From: Candidatus Zipacnadia bacterium
Lineage (GTDB): Bacteria; Armatimonadota; UBA5377; JALGUK01
Assembly (NCBI GenBank): GCA_029820875.1
Contig: JALGUK010000298.1
Span: 1-5,642 of the forward strand
Length of the DNA: 5,642 nucleotides
Direction of reading: 5' to 3'
Below the pieces are notes generated by a model. That model was given only the letters and a program-made list of their open reading frames with translations, searched no databases and was not told the origin of the DNA. Positions 1 to 5,642 of the stretch are shown here, one piece after another; within the stretch, counting starts at the first letter, position 1, and every line of letters starts with the position of its first letter. The translations under genes were made by a program, and so were the position numbers.

Positions 1-432
1 CGCGACGGGCTGTACGCGTTGGACCCGGGCACGGACTACTGGAAGGCCGGGCGACTGGAATTCCCCCACCGCCCGCTCTCGGTCGAGGCATCCCGCCGGA
101 AGGCGTTCATGCTCTGGCTGCCCCGACTTGACGAGCCGCTGTACTTCTTCGTTCCGCGCGGCACAACGGCGTTTGTGCTGCGGCTGCACGGTGCCGGTAC
201 ATCGAGCACCGATATTCGCATCTACGGCCCGGACGGCGGGCTTCTCAGCGACGAAAAGAACCTGCCGAGCGGGTGGGACATCTCTGTGACGGTGCCTGAG
301 GGCGCCGACGGCAAGGTCTGGGCCTTCAGCTTAAAGAGCCTCCGCTCGACCATCCAGCTTCTGGGCATTCCGCCCTATGTGGCTCGACGCCCTGATGAAC
401 TTATCGTACCAAGGGATGCACTGGGGAAATAA
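1..432 (+). CDS. C-terminal part of an unrecognised protein, probably a beta-sandwich domain (5' end outside window)
   Basis: The frame is open from the first base (reading RDGLYALDPG...) and stops with TAA at 430-432, so only the last 143 residues are seen and the true start lies upstream. A TTG at position 19 is in frame but is unlikely to be the start, because the coding signal continues to the edge. I do not recognise the family. The visible part alternates short hydrophobic strands with turns, such as YFFVPRG, FVLRLHG, DIRIYGPDGG and ISVTVPEGADGKVWAFSL, and ends in a Pro-rich 'GIPPYVARRP' segment. This looks like an all-beta, carbohydrate-binding-like or accessory sandwich domain at the end of a larger secreted or glycan-related protein, but that is inference. 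There are no transmembrane segments and no catalytic motif that I can name. The next gene starts 100 bp downstream on the same strand. Confidence 0.7.
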   Translation, partial: RDGLYALDPGTDYWKAGRLEFPHRPLSVEASRRKAFMLWLPRLDEPLYFFVPRGTTAFVLRLHGAGTSSTDIRIYGPDGGLLSDEKNLPSGWDISVTVPEGADGKVWAFSLKSLRSTIQLLGIPPYVARRPDELIVPRDALGK

Positions 433-518
433 AGGGAGGAAACAGCGGCGTATCTGGTCAATTCTATGCTGATGAGCCGACCCGCAAGAGATGCCGGTCA
501 GAGTTAAGCCCTCGTTGC

Positions 519-524
519 AAGGAG
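519..524 (+). promoter_or_regulatory. Ribosome binding site fixing the oxidoreductase start
   Basis: AAGGAG lies 8 nt before the ATG at 533. An in-frame ATG at 491 would add 14 residues (MPVRVKPSLQGVSV) ahead of the usual family beginning. The Shine-Dalgarno match and the Rossmann-fold alignment both favour 533. Confidence 0.75.
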
Positions 525-532
525 TGAGCGTA

Positions 533-1570
533 ATGAGTTCGATAAAAGTTGGAATCGTTGGAATCGGCTGGGCCGCCAGCGGGCACCTGCTCGCATTCAA
601 GGCCAATCCCGAGATAGAGGTGGCGGCTCTTTGCACCTCCAAGGAGTTCACTCCCGAGCAGGTTCGGGAAATGTGCGGCAGCGACGCAGTTGTCTACCAC
701 GACTACAGCGAGTTCCTCAAGCACCCGGGCCTGGATGTGGTGGACATCTGCACGCCGCACCATATGCACCCGCCCCAGGCCATCCAGGCGGCCGAGGCGG
801 GCAAGCACCTGATGATAGAAAAGCCCCTCGCCGTGGATTACGAGAGCCTCCTGCAGATGCGCGAGGCTATACAGAAGGCGGGAGTGAAGTCCACCGTCTT
901 TTTCGAGTTGCGCTTCATCCCCCACTTCGCCCTCGTCAAGTCCCTCATGGGCCAGGGGCTGCTCGGCGACGTCCATTACCTCGAGGTGGACTACTACCAC
1001 GGCATTGGGCCCTGGTACGGGCAGTACAGTTGGAATGTGAAGAAGGAAATCGGCAGAAGCGCCCTGATTACCGCCGGCTGCCATGCCCTGGATGCCCTCG
1101 TGTACTTCGCAAACCGTGAGGTCGAGGAGGTTTACGCCTACTCGACCAGGACAACCGCCCCGGACCTGCAAGAATACGAGTACGACAGCACATCCGTGGC
1201 CATCCTCAAGTTCGCCGACGGCACATGCGGAAAGTGCACATCCTCCGTGGACTGCCACCAGCCCTACCTTTTCAACATTCACCTCGTCGGCAGCAACGGC
1301 ACACTGTGGAACGACAAGTTCTGGAGCACAAAGCTGGAGGGCGTGCGCCCGGACGAGTGGATTGACATCCCGACTACCCGCGCGGAGTCCGGCGACGTGC
1401 TCGACCACCCTTATCCGCCGCAGGTGGATCATTTCGTACAGTGTCTGCTTGAGGGTAAGGACTCCTCCATCAACTTTGAGGAAGCGTTCAAGACCCACCG
1501 CGTCATGTTCGCCATCGAGAAGGCCCTTTCGGAGGGGCGGCCAGTCAAGCTCTCGGAGATGAAAGTGTAA
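533..1570 (+). CDS. Gfo/Idh/MocA-family NAD(P)-dependent oxidoreductase
   Basis: Predicted cytoplasmic dehydrogenase of 345 residues, a normal length for the family. Members oxidise or reduce hydroxyl groups of sugars, inositols or related substrates with a bound or exchangeable NAD(P). The N-terminal Rossmann domain begins at once with the dinucleotide-binding loop VGIVGIGWAASGH (residues 6-18). It is followed by the family's CTPHHMH segment (73-79) and the EKP motif (E96-K97-P98), whose lysine is the usual catalytic or cofactor-contacting residue. The C-terminal alpha/beta domain carries SALITAGCHALD (176-187), giving the conserved H184 and D187 (H-x2-D). WNVKKEIG (167-174) matches the usual substrate-side loop. 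All key residues are present, so the enzyme looks functional. The substrate cannot be read from sequence, as the superfamily is very broad. The start at 533 is chosen for its Shine-Dalgarno site. No signal peptide or Tat motif is seen. The next frame begins about 60 bp downstream on the same strand. Confidence 0.93.
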   Translation: MSSIKVGIVGIGWAASGHLLAFKANPEIEVAALCTSKEFTPEQVREMCGSDAVVYHDYSEFLKHPGLDVVDICTPHHMHPPQAIQAAEAGKHLMIEKPLAVDYESLLQMREAIQKAGVKSTVFFELRFIPHFALVKSLMGQGLLGDVHYLEVDYYHGIGPWYGQYSWNVKKEIGRSALITAGCHALDALVYFANREVEEVYAYSTRTTAPDLQEYEYDSTSVAILKFADGTCGKCTSSVDCHQPYLFNIHLVGSNGTLWNDKFWSTKLEGVRPDEWIDIPTTRAESGDVLDHPYPPQVDHFVQCLLEGKDSSINFEEAFKTHRVMFAIEKALSEGRPVKLSEMKV

Positions 1571-1611
1571 CGGCGGGAGGGCCTCGGGCAACGAGAAAAT
1601 CCTCAAGGACA

Positions 1612-1654
1612 GCCAGCCCGCCGGCGGTCCTGTGAACGGCGTCGGCGGGCTGGC
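1612..1654. repeat. Perfect 12-bp inverted repeat around the start of the spermidine-synthase-like gene
   Basis: GCCAGCCCGCCG at 1612-1623 is the exact reverse complement of CGGCGGGCTGGC at 1643-1654. Inner pairing can extend by one G-U and two further pairs (1624-1626 with 1640-1642), leaving a loop of about 13 nt that contains the candidate GTG start at 1632. There is no T-run after it, so it does not look like a standard intrinsic terminator. It could act as an RNA hairpin over the start, reduce read-through from the oxidoreductase gene, or mark a rearrangement or chimeric junction. Its right arm encodes the conserved GGLA residues of the following protein. Confidence 0.6.
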
Positions 1655-3059
1655 CTACGAGATGATATGGACACGTGTCCTCACGCTCACGTTCGGGGGA
1701 ACGGTCTTCGCCACCTCGGCGGTGCTATGCGCCCGGCTTTTGCGCCGGTCCCGTCCGCTGCTTGCGTGGTTTGCCGCCGCCGAGGCGGGAATCGGGCTTC
1801 TCGGCTTTTCGCTCCCGCTGCAATTCGCCTGGGTTCCGGCGCTGAAAACACTTGTTTCGACCATCCTTCCCGATGACCCCGATGACCCCCGGCTGCTTTG
1901 GCTTGTCCCGCCCCCGGTGTGCTTCGCGGTGCTGCTTGTACCCACTATGCTGATGGGCGCGACCTTCCCCTTGCTGACCGCCGCCCTCACGCCGAGCCTC
2001 CGCCGGTTGGGCAGCCGTGTGGGCACTTTGTACGCAGTCAACACCCTCGGTGCGGTGGTGGGGGTGCTGCTGACCACCTTTGTGGTCGTGCCTCTCGTGG
2101 GGTTCAAACTGGGGATGGTTATCGCGGGCTGTCTCAATCTGGCGGTCGCCCTGGTTGCCCTCGGGTACTGCGGGCGGCTCAGCCTGCGTGTCAGGCGGGT
2201 TGCCGCTGCGGGCATTCTGATAGCAGGGACACTGATAGCCGTCGCGTCGGTTCGCTATCCTATCGAGCGCGTGCTCCTGGCCCGCCCGATGGCGTTGTTC
2301 GGAGGCGGGCAATTGCGCTTTTTTGCCGAGGGCGCAAACGGCACAGTGGCGGTCTTCCGGGTGGCGGACCCGCGCATGGGACACTCCGACGAGATGGCCA
2401 TCAACGGCAACCCCGAGGGCGGGTCCGATCTGGACTCGCTGCGCGCGTTTCAGCTCCTGGGCAATCTCCCGTTCTTCCTGCACCCGGACCGCGCGCGGCC
2501 CAAGCGCGCCCTGGTGCTTGCGTTCGGGATGGGGATAACCCTCGGTGCGGTTGCGGATGAGGACTCCGGGCCGGTGGTCTGCGTCGAACTGGTGCCGGAG
2601 GTGCTGGAGGCGACGCGGTTTTTCGCCGAGTACAACCACAATCCGCTGGACAACCCGAAGGTGACGGTCAAAATCGAGGACGCCCGCAACTTCCTGCTGG
2701 CGACGCGGGAGAAGTTCGATGTGATAGTCCTTGACGCCACGCACCCCGCGACGGGAGACAGTTGGATGCTGTACACGCGGGAGTGCTATCAACTGGTCAA
2801 AAGGGCGCTTGCCCCGGGCGGAATCGCGGCCCAGTGGGTGCCCCTGCACACGCTCGACCCGCGGGACTATCTCTCCATCGTAAGGACGATGCAGTCGGTC
2901 TTTCCGCACATTACACTGTGGTCTCCACCGGCGAGCACCCATACCGTTCTGGTGGCGACTCCGGGGCCGACCCGCCTGGACCCCGACAATCCCGACGCGG
3001 CCGTCCTGCTCGGGCTTGCGCCTCGCCGACTGCGTACGCGGACAGAACAGCCCATGTAA
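1632..3059 (+). CDS. Membrane spermidine/spermine-synthase-like protein, apparently shortened
   Basis: A frame of 475 codons from GTG. Residues 7-205 are strongly hydrophobic and match the membrane part of fused 'MFS/spermidine synthase' proteins: GLAYEMIWTRVLTLTFGGTVFA (6-27), VPTMLMGATFPLLTAAL (103-119), RVGTLYAVNTLGAVVG (129-144), then further helices to about 205. The second half is a spermidine-synthase/methyltransferase fold: GMGITLG (299-305), acidic VELVPEV (318-324), FFAEYNHNPLDNP (330-342), EDARNFLL (349-356), VLDATHP (366-372), YTRECYQL (381-388) and LAPGGIAAQWVPL (393-405). The family transfers aminopropyl groups or binds a similar nucleotide; the substrate of these fused forms is mostly unknown. 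Several parts seem missing. The first membrane helix normally precedes GGLAYE, but non-hydrophobic sequence is found there. The usual 'FMxGLxLGS' helix is absent between C33 and R38. The C-terminal NTDDxPxxEF-type region and any later repeats are lacking. No good ribosome binding site precedes the GTG, and ATG 1662 is an alternative. It may be a decaying gene or an assembly-damaged one. Confidence 0.75.
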   Translation: MNGVGGLAYEMIWTRVLTLTFGGTVFATSAVLCARLLRRSRPLLAWFAAAEAGIGLLGFSLPLQFAWVPALKTLVSTILPDDPDDPRLLWLVPPPVCFAVLLVPTMLMGATFPLLTAALTPSLRRLGSRVGTLYAVNTLGAVVGVLLTTFVVVPLVGFKLGMVIAGCLNLAVALVALGYCGRLSLRVRRVAAAGILIAGTLIAVASVRYPIERVLLARPMALFGGGQLRFFAEGANGTVAVFRVADPRMGHSDEMAINGNPEGGSDLDSLRAFQLLGNLPFFLHPDRARPKRALVLAFGMGITLGAVADEDSGPVVCVELVPEVLEATRFFAEYNHNPLDNPKVTVKIEDARNFLLATREKFDVIVLDATHPATGDSWMLYTRECYQLVKRALAPGGIAAQWVPLHTLDPRDYLSIVRTMQSVFPHITLWSPPASTHTVLVATPGPTRLDPDNPDAAVLLGLAPRRLRTRTEQPM

Positions 3060-3138
3060 AAAAGGTCAACTTTGCTGCAGGTAAGGGCGAGCCTTGCAGC
3101 GAACCTCAACGCTTGGACAAGCTGGACCCGTGCTTTAC

Positions 3139-3146
3139 AAAGGAGG
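3139..3146 (+). promoter_or_regulatory. Strong ribosome binding site of the propeller-methyltransferase gene
   Basis: AAAGGAGG, a near-complete match to the anti-Shine-Dalgarno sequence, ends 6 nt before the ATG at 3153. It settles the start against an in-frame upstream candidate at 3072 (TTG), which has no such site and would place 27 residues ahead of the signal peptide. Confidence 0.85.
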
Positions 3147-3152
3147 GGCAGT

Positions 3153-3233
3153 ATGAACACACAAAGGATACTGCGTTCATTGGTTGCCGCACTCATCTTA
3201 TTGACCGTGGTCGCTGTTGCGGCGGTGGCAGCG
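3153..3233 (+). other. Signal peptide coding region
   Basis: The first 27 codons give a positively charged N-region (R5, R8), a hydrophobic core of about 15 residues, and small residues before D28. Cleavage is plausible after A26 (A-V-A) or A27. This predicts export by the Sec route. There is no twin-arginine motif and no lipobox cysteine. Called by eye, not computed. Confidence 0.75.
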
Positions 3234-5234
3234 GACTGGCCGGAGTACCGATGCGATGCAACTCGCAGCGCAATCACTACAGAGAAGCTGGCATCGCCGC
3301 TTCATCTGCAATGGACTTATACCCCTGCTCACGCACCGAAGCCGGCCTGGCCCGAACCGGGCCGGGAGCTGAACCGCAACGCGTTCGACTACGCTTACCA
3401 GGTCGCAATCGCCGGCGGCGTGGTCTACTTCGGGTCTTCCGCGGACCACAAGGTTTATGCCCTCGACCTTCTCACCGGCAGGGAGCGGTGGAGCTTCTTC
3501 ACAGACGCCCCTGTGCGCTTTGCGCCGGCCGTGGAAGGGGATAGGGTGTTTGCGGCCTCCGACGACGGCTGGCTCTATTGCCTCTCCGCCGCCGACGGCA
3601 AGCTCCTGTGGAAATTCCGCGGCGGCCCCTCCGACGAGCGGGTCATGGGCAACGAGCAGCTCGTCTCCCGCTGGCCCCTGCGCACCGGCGTGGCGGTCGA
3701 GGACGGGACCGTCTATTTCGCGGCCGGAATGTGGCCCGCCGAGGGTATATTCGTGTACGCTCTCAGCGCCCGCGATGGCTCCGTCATCTGGAAAAACGAC
3801 ACCAGCGGCACCATGTACCTACGCCAGCCACATCCGCCGTCGGAGGCGTTCACAGGCGTAGCACCGCAGGGATACATCGTCGTCCACGACGACCAGCTAT
3901 TCATCCCCACCGGCCGGAACGTACCGGCGGCTTACGATAGGGCGACGGGTCGGCTGCTTTACTATCACGCCCGGCCGGACCATTGGGCGGACCGCTGGGG
4001 CGGCTCATGGGTGTTTGCAGCCGGGGAGCTCCTCTTTACCTGGCGCACTCACGTCGGCCCGGACATCAACGTCCGTCCCGGCGAGTGCCAGCCGTGGAAG
4101 GACGACGGCATCGTCGCATTCAATCGGCGGACAGGCGAGGTGGCGCGGGAATTGGTCGGGAAACTTCGAGCGGTCATCAACGGCGATACTATGTATGCTT
4201 CCGGCAGCGGCAACGTGGCCGCGATCGACCTGAAGGCCTGGCTCGCGGAAGCCGACCCTGACCAATACACACGATGGAAAACACCTCATGGGCGCGCCTA
4301 TGATCTGATTCAGGCCGGCGATACGCTCGCGGTCGGCGGACGGGACACGGTCACATTGATCGGGTGCGACGGCGGAAAGGTCCTCTGGACCGGCGCTGTC
4401 GAGGGCGAGGCCCGAGGACTGGCCGCAGCCGACGGGCGGCTGGTCGTCAGCACAGATAGCGGGCAGATTGCATGCTTCGGGCCGCAGGAAGTCGCCAGCC
4501 CGGCGGAAATCTCGCCAAAGCCAGCTAATCTGCCGTTTGAGCGGACGGAATTGGACGCCGCCCGGTCCGCGATGGTGCGCCGAATCGCCCAGCAGGTTGG
4601 CGAGACCGGCGGCTACGCCGTTCTGCTCGGGGCAGGCGACGGGCACCTGGCCTACGAGCTTGCCAAGCGCTGCGGGCTGCGCGTTTACTGCGTGGACCCG
4701 GACCCGAAGAGGGTGGCTGCGGTTCGGAGGAAGCTGGACCAGGCCGGACTATACGGCGTCAACATCGTGGTTCATAATGGCTCGCCGGCGAAGCTCCCGT
4801 ACCCGGACTACATGGCCAACTTCGTCATCGTGGACGAAGAACTCGCTGGGGACCTGAATAATTGCTCGGCGAGCGACAGCTCCCGCTTTGCTGCAAAAGC
4901 TCAAAAGTGGCTCCGTGACGGTGGAGTGCCGGCAGCGGAGATTCGTGCGTCCAAACCGCCGGTGGAGGTCGTACGCGGCTCACTTCCAGGGGCGGGCCAG
5001 TGGACGCATCAGTATGCGGACATCGGCAAGTCCGGTTGCTCCGACGACCAGCGGGTCAGACTTCCCCTCAGGGTGCTGTGGTTCGGCAAGCCCGGCCCGA
5101 GCATCATGCGGCAAGTCCGGTTGCTCCGACGACCAGCGGGTCAGACTTCCCCTCAGGGTGCTGTGGTTCGGCAAGCCCGGCCCGAGCATCATGGTAAATC
5201 GCCACTGGAGAGGACCGGCGCCCTTGTCTATTGA
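3153..5234 (+). CDS. Secreted PQQ-type beta-propeller protein with inserted SAM-methyltransferase domain; frame broken near its 3' end
   Basis: As written it encodes 693 residues, of which the first 652 are authentic. Residues 1-27 are a Sec signal peptide: MNTQR, a hydrophobic core LVAALILLTVVAVA, then AVA/A before DWPEYR. Residues 28-445 carry propeller blades of the PQQ/BamB-like type with repeated 'hYALD..TGxhxW' motifs: VYALDLLTGRERW (101-113), LYCLSAADGKLLW (141-153), VYALSARDGSVIW (201-213), VAFNRRTGEV (321-330) and IGCDGGKVLW (403-412). Such domains usually serve as protein or ligand scaffolds and need not bind PQQ. Residues 463-600 look like a class I SAM methyltransferase: motif I AVLLGAGDGHLAYELA (489-504), then VYCVDPDPKRV (511-521) and NFVIVDEEL (556-564). 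A new propeller begins at GAGQWTHQYADIG (613-625). After M652 an exact 85-bp duplication shifts the frame, so the last 41 residues, rich in Arg and Gln, are an out-of-frame tail ending at TGA 5232-5234. The gene continues in frame at 5194. Start chosen for the strong Shine-Dalgarno site at 3139. Confidence 0.88.
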   Translation: MNTQRILRSLVAALILLTVVAVAAVAADWPEYRCDATRSAITTEKLASPLHLQWTYTPAHAPKPAWPEPGRELNRNAFDYAYQVAIAGGVVYFGSSADHKVYALDLLTGRERWSFFTDAPVRFAPAVEGDRVFAASDDGWLYCLSAADGKLLWKFRGGPSDERVMGNEQLVSRWPLRTGVAVEDGTVYFAAGMWPAEGIFVYALSARDGSVIWKNDTSGTMYLRQPHPPSEAFTGVAPQGYIVVHDDQLFIPTGRNVPAAYDRATGRLLYYHARPDHWADRWGGSWVFAAGELLFTWRTHVGPDINVRPGECQPWKDDGIVAFNRRTGEVARELVGKLRAVINGDTMYASGSGNVAAIDLKAWLAEADPDQYTRWKTPHGRAYDLIQAGDTLAVGGRDTVTLIGCDGGKVLWTGAVEGEARGLAAADGRLVVSTDSGQIACFGPQEVASPAEISPKPANLPFERTELDAARSAMVRRIAQQVGETGGYAVLLGAGDGHLAYELAKRCGLRVYCVDPDPKRVAAVRRKLDQAGLYGVNIVVHNGSPAKLPYPDYMANFVIVDEELAGDLNNCSASDSSRFAAKAQKWLRDGGVPAAEIRASKPPVEVVRGSLPGAGQWTHQYADIGKSGCSDDQRVRLPLRVLWFGKPGPSIMRQVRLLRRPAGQTSPQGAVVRQARPEHHGKSPLERTGALVY
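4539..4952 (+). other. Class I SAM-methyltransferase domain inside the propeller protein
   Basis: Codons for about residues 463-600. The glycine-rich SAM loop LGAGDG (492-497) sits at the end of a predicted beta strand. The acidic D515 in VYCVDPDP fits the ribose-binding position, and VIVDEEL (558-564) fits motif IV. The segment is flanked on both sides by propeller sequence, so it is an insertion between two propeller parts and not a terminal fusion. The methyl acceptor is unknown. No nucleic-acid methylase NPPY-type motif is seen. Confidence 0.7.
5024..5193 (+). repeat. Exact 85-bp direct tandem duplication, two copies
   Basis: Bases 5024-5108 and 5109-5193 are identical over all 85 positions, from CGGCAAGTCCGG to GAGCATCATG. 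The flanking bases differ at both ends (T5023 against G5108, C5109 against G5194), so the unit is exactly 85 bp. Because 85 is not a multiple of three, the second copy moves the reading frame by one base and disables the propeller-methyltransferase gene. Each unit also holds an internal near-repeat: CGGCAAGTCCGG at its start and CGGCAAGCCCGG 60 bp later. The absence of any divergence between copies means the event is very recent or is an assembly artefact. Confidence 0.97.
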
Positions 5235-5642
5235 CGGACGCCTGTTTGTCATCGGGCAAAACAATGTCACCGCCGTGGACGCTTACAACGGCCACCAGTT
5301 GTGGAGCCGGGACATCGAGGGGGCTGGCCGCTTTCCGATTCCCGCCAAGAACAGCAACGCCGCAGCCGACCGTGACAGCCTTTACATCGCCGTCGGCGCC
5401 AGATGCCTGCGGCTCGATGCTCAAACCGGCAAGACCAGGCAGGAATATCCGCTGCCGCCTGCGCCGGAAAGTGTGCAGGTTCAGGAGGATGAGTCGCTGA
5501 CATGGGGCTACTTGGGCGTCACCGACGATCTCGTGCTTGGAAGTGCAGGGGATGACACGGAAAGCCGATATCTCTTCGCAGTCGGCAAGGATGACGGCCG
5601 GTTGCGTTGGGTCTATGCCGCCGAGCAACGCGTGCCGCACAA
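5194..5642 (+). pseudogene. Continuation of the propeller-methyltransferase gene, separated by the frameshift (3' end outside window)
   Basis: In the frame starting GTA at 5194 the sequence is open to the window end, about 149 codons, beginning VNRHWRGPAPLSIDGRLFV. It has no start or ribosome binding site of its own and reads directly on from M652 of the upstream part if one 85-bp copy is removed. It holds further propeller motifs: VTAVDAYNGHQLWSRD, CLRLDAQTGKTRQEY and LFAVGKDDGRLRWVY. It is therefore the second propeller that follows the methyltransferase domain. The restored protein would exceed 801 residues and is still incomplete at the right edge. If the duplication is real, this part is untranslated or made only by frameshifting. 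If it is an assembly error, this and the upstream part are one intact gene. Confidence 0.88.

Noticed and set aside
466..507. 13-codon open frame (MLMSRPARDAGQS) in the leader of the oxidoreductase gene
   Set aside because: The AGGGAGG at 433-439 is too far from its ATG, and the peptide has no regulatory signature such as repeated codons. A chance open frame is the simpler reading.
491..532. Upstream ATG start for the oxidoreductase (14 extra residues)
   Set aside because: It lacks a comparable ribosome binding site, and the family normally starts right before the Rossmann strand, as it does from 533.
464..1606. Long open frame on the - strand opposite the oxidoreductase (380 codons)
   Set aside because: The + strand frame has full Gfo/Idh/MocA motifs and a ribosome binding site. 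The antisense translation has no recognisable motif and is a by-product of high GC content and codon bias.
1725..2942. Long open frame on the - strand opposite the spermidine-synthase-like gene (405 codons)
   Set aside because: Its translation is a low-complexity mix of Arg, Gln, His and Gly with no fold signature, whereas the + strand shows conserved membrane and synthase motifs.
2965..3059. Frameshift hiding a longer C-terminus of the spermidine-synthase-like protein
   Set aside because: The other + frames through 2965-3150 do not give the expected NTDD-type region or any continuous family-like sequence, so a simple one-base shift does not restore it.
3074..3100. Imperfect hairpin (8 pairs with one bulged T) after the spermidine-synthase-like gene
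   Set aside because: The stem is short and bulged with no T-run behind it, so it cannot be called a terminator or a regulatory RNA.
3113..3139. Possible promoter (TTGGAC ... TTTACA) upstream of the propeller gene
   Set aside because: The spacing is about 15 bp and the -10 match is poor. Promoter rules in the likely host phylum are also uncertain.
5000..5197. 65-codon frame across the duplication on the + strand
   Set aside because: It is an out-of-frame reading of the repeat and has no family signature. The duplicated segment belongs to the propeller gene in another frame.

Overview
This is a GC-rich (roughly 60% or more by eye) bacterial window with every supportable gene on the + strand. 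The best phylum guess is Planctomycetota or a relative (Lentisphaerota, Hydrogenedentota and similar). The guess rests on gene content: an exported PQQ-type beta-propeller protein opening with 'DWPEYR' and carrying an inserted SAM-methyltransferase domain, next to a Gfo/Idh/MocA oxidoreductase and a membrane spermidine-synthase-like protein. No rRNA or marker gene is present, so this is inference. Both window edges cut through coding sequence.

Layout: (1) 1-432, the C-terminal end of an unrecognised, probably beta-rich protein. (2) 533-1570, an intact-looking Gfo/Idh/MocA-family NAD(P)-dependent oxidoreductase with a good ribosome binding site. (3) 1632-3059, a membrane-embedded spermidine/spermine-synthase-like protein that looks cut down at its N-terminus, in its second membrane segment and at its C-terminus. 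A perfect 12-bp inverted repeat surrounds its only plausible upstream start. (4) From 3153 to the right edge, one long gene for a secreted propeller-methyltransferase-propeller protein. It is broken in this sequence by an exact 85-bp tandem duplication (5024-5108 and 5109-5193). The reading frame ends at 5234 as written. Removing one copy joins it seamlessly to a frame that stays open to the window end.

The genes are co-directional with gaps of about 60-100 bp, so co-transcription is possible, but no shared pathway can be shown. Two adjacent genes use the SAM-methyltransferase fold in membrane or exported proteins. The most useful observations are the 85-bp duplication, the exported propeller/methyltransferase architecture, and the eroded spermidine-synthase-like gene. 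The lesions could be real mutations or assembly errors. I see no RNA genes, CRISPR arrays, insertion sequences or convincing intrinsic terminators. There is no gene-free stretch longer than about 100 bases.
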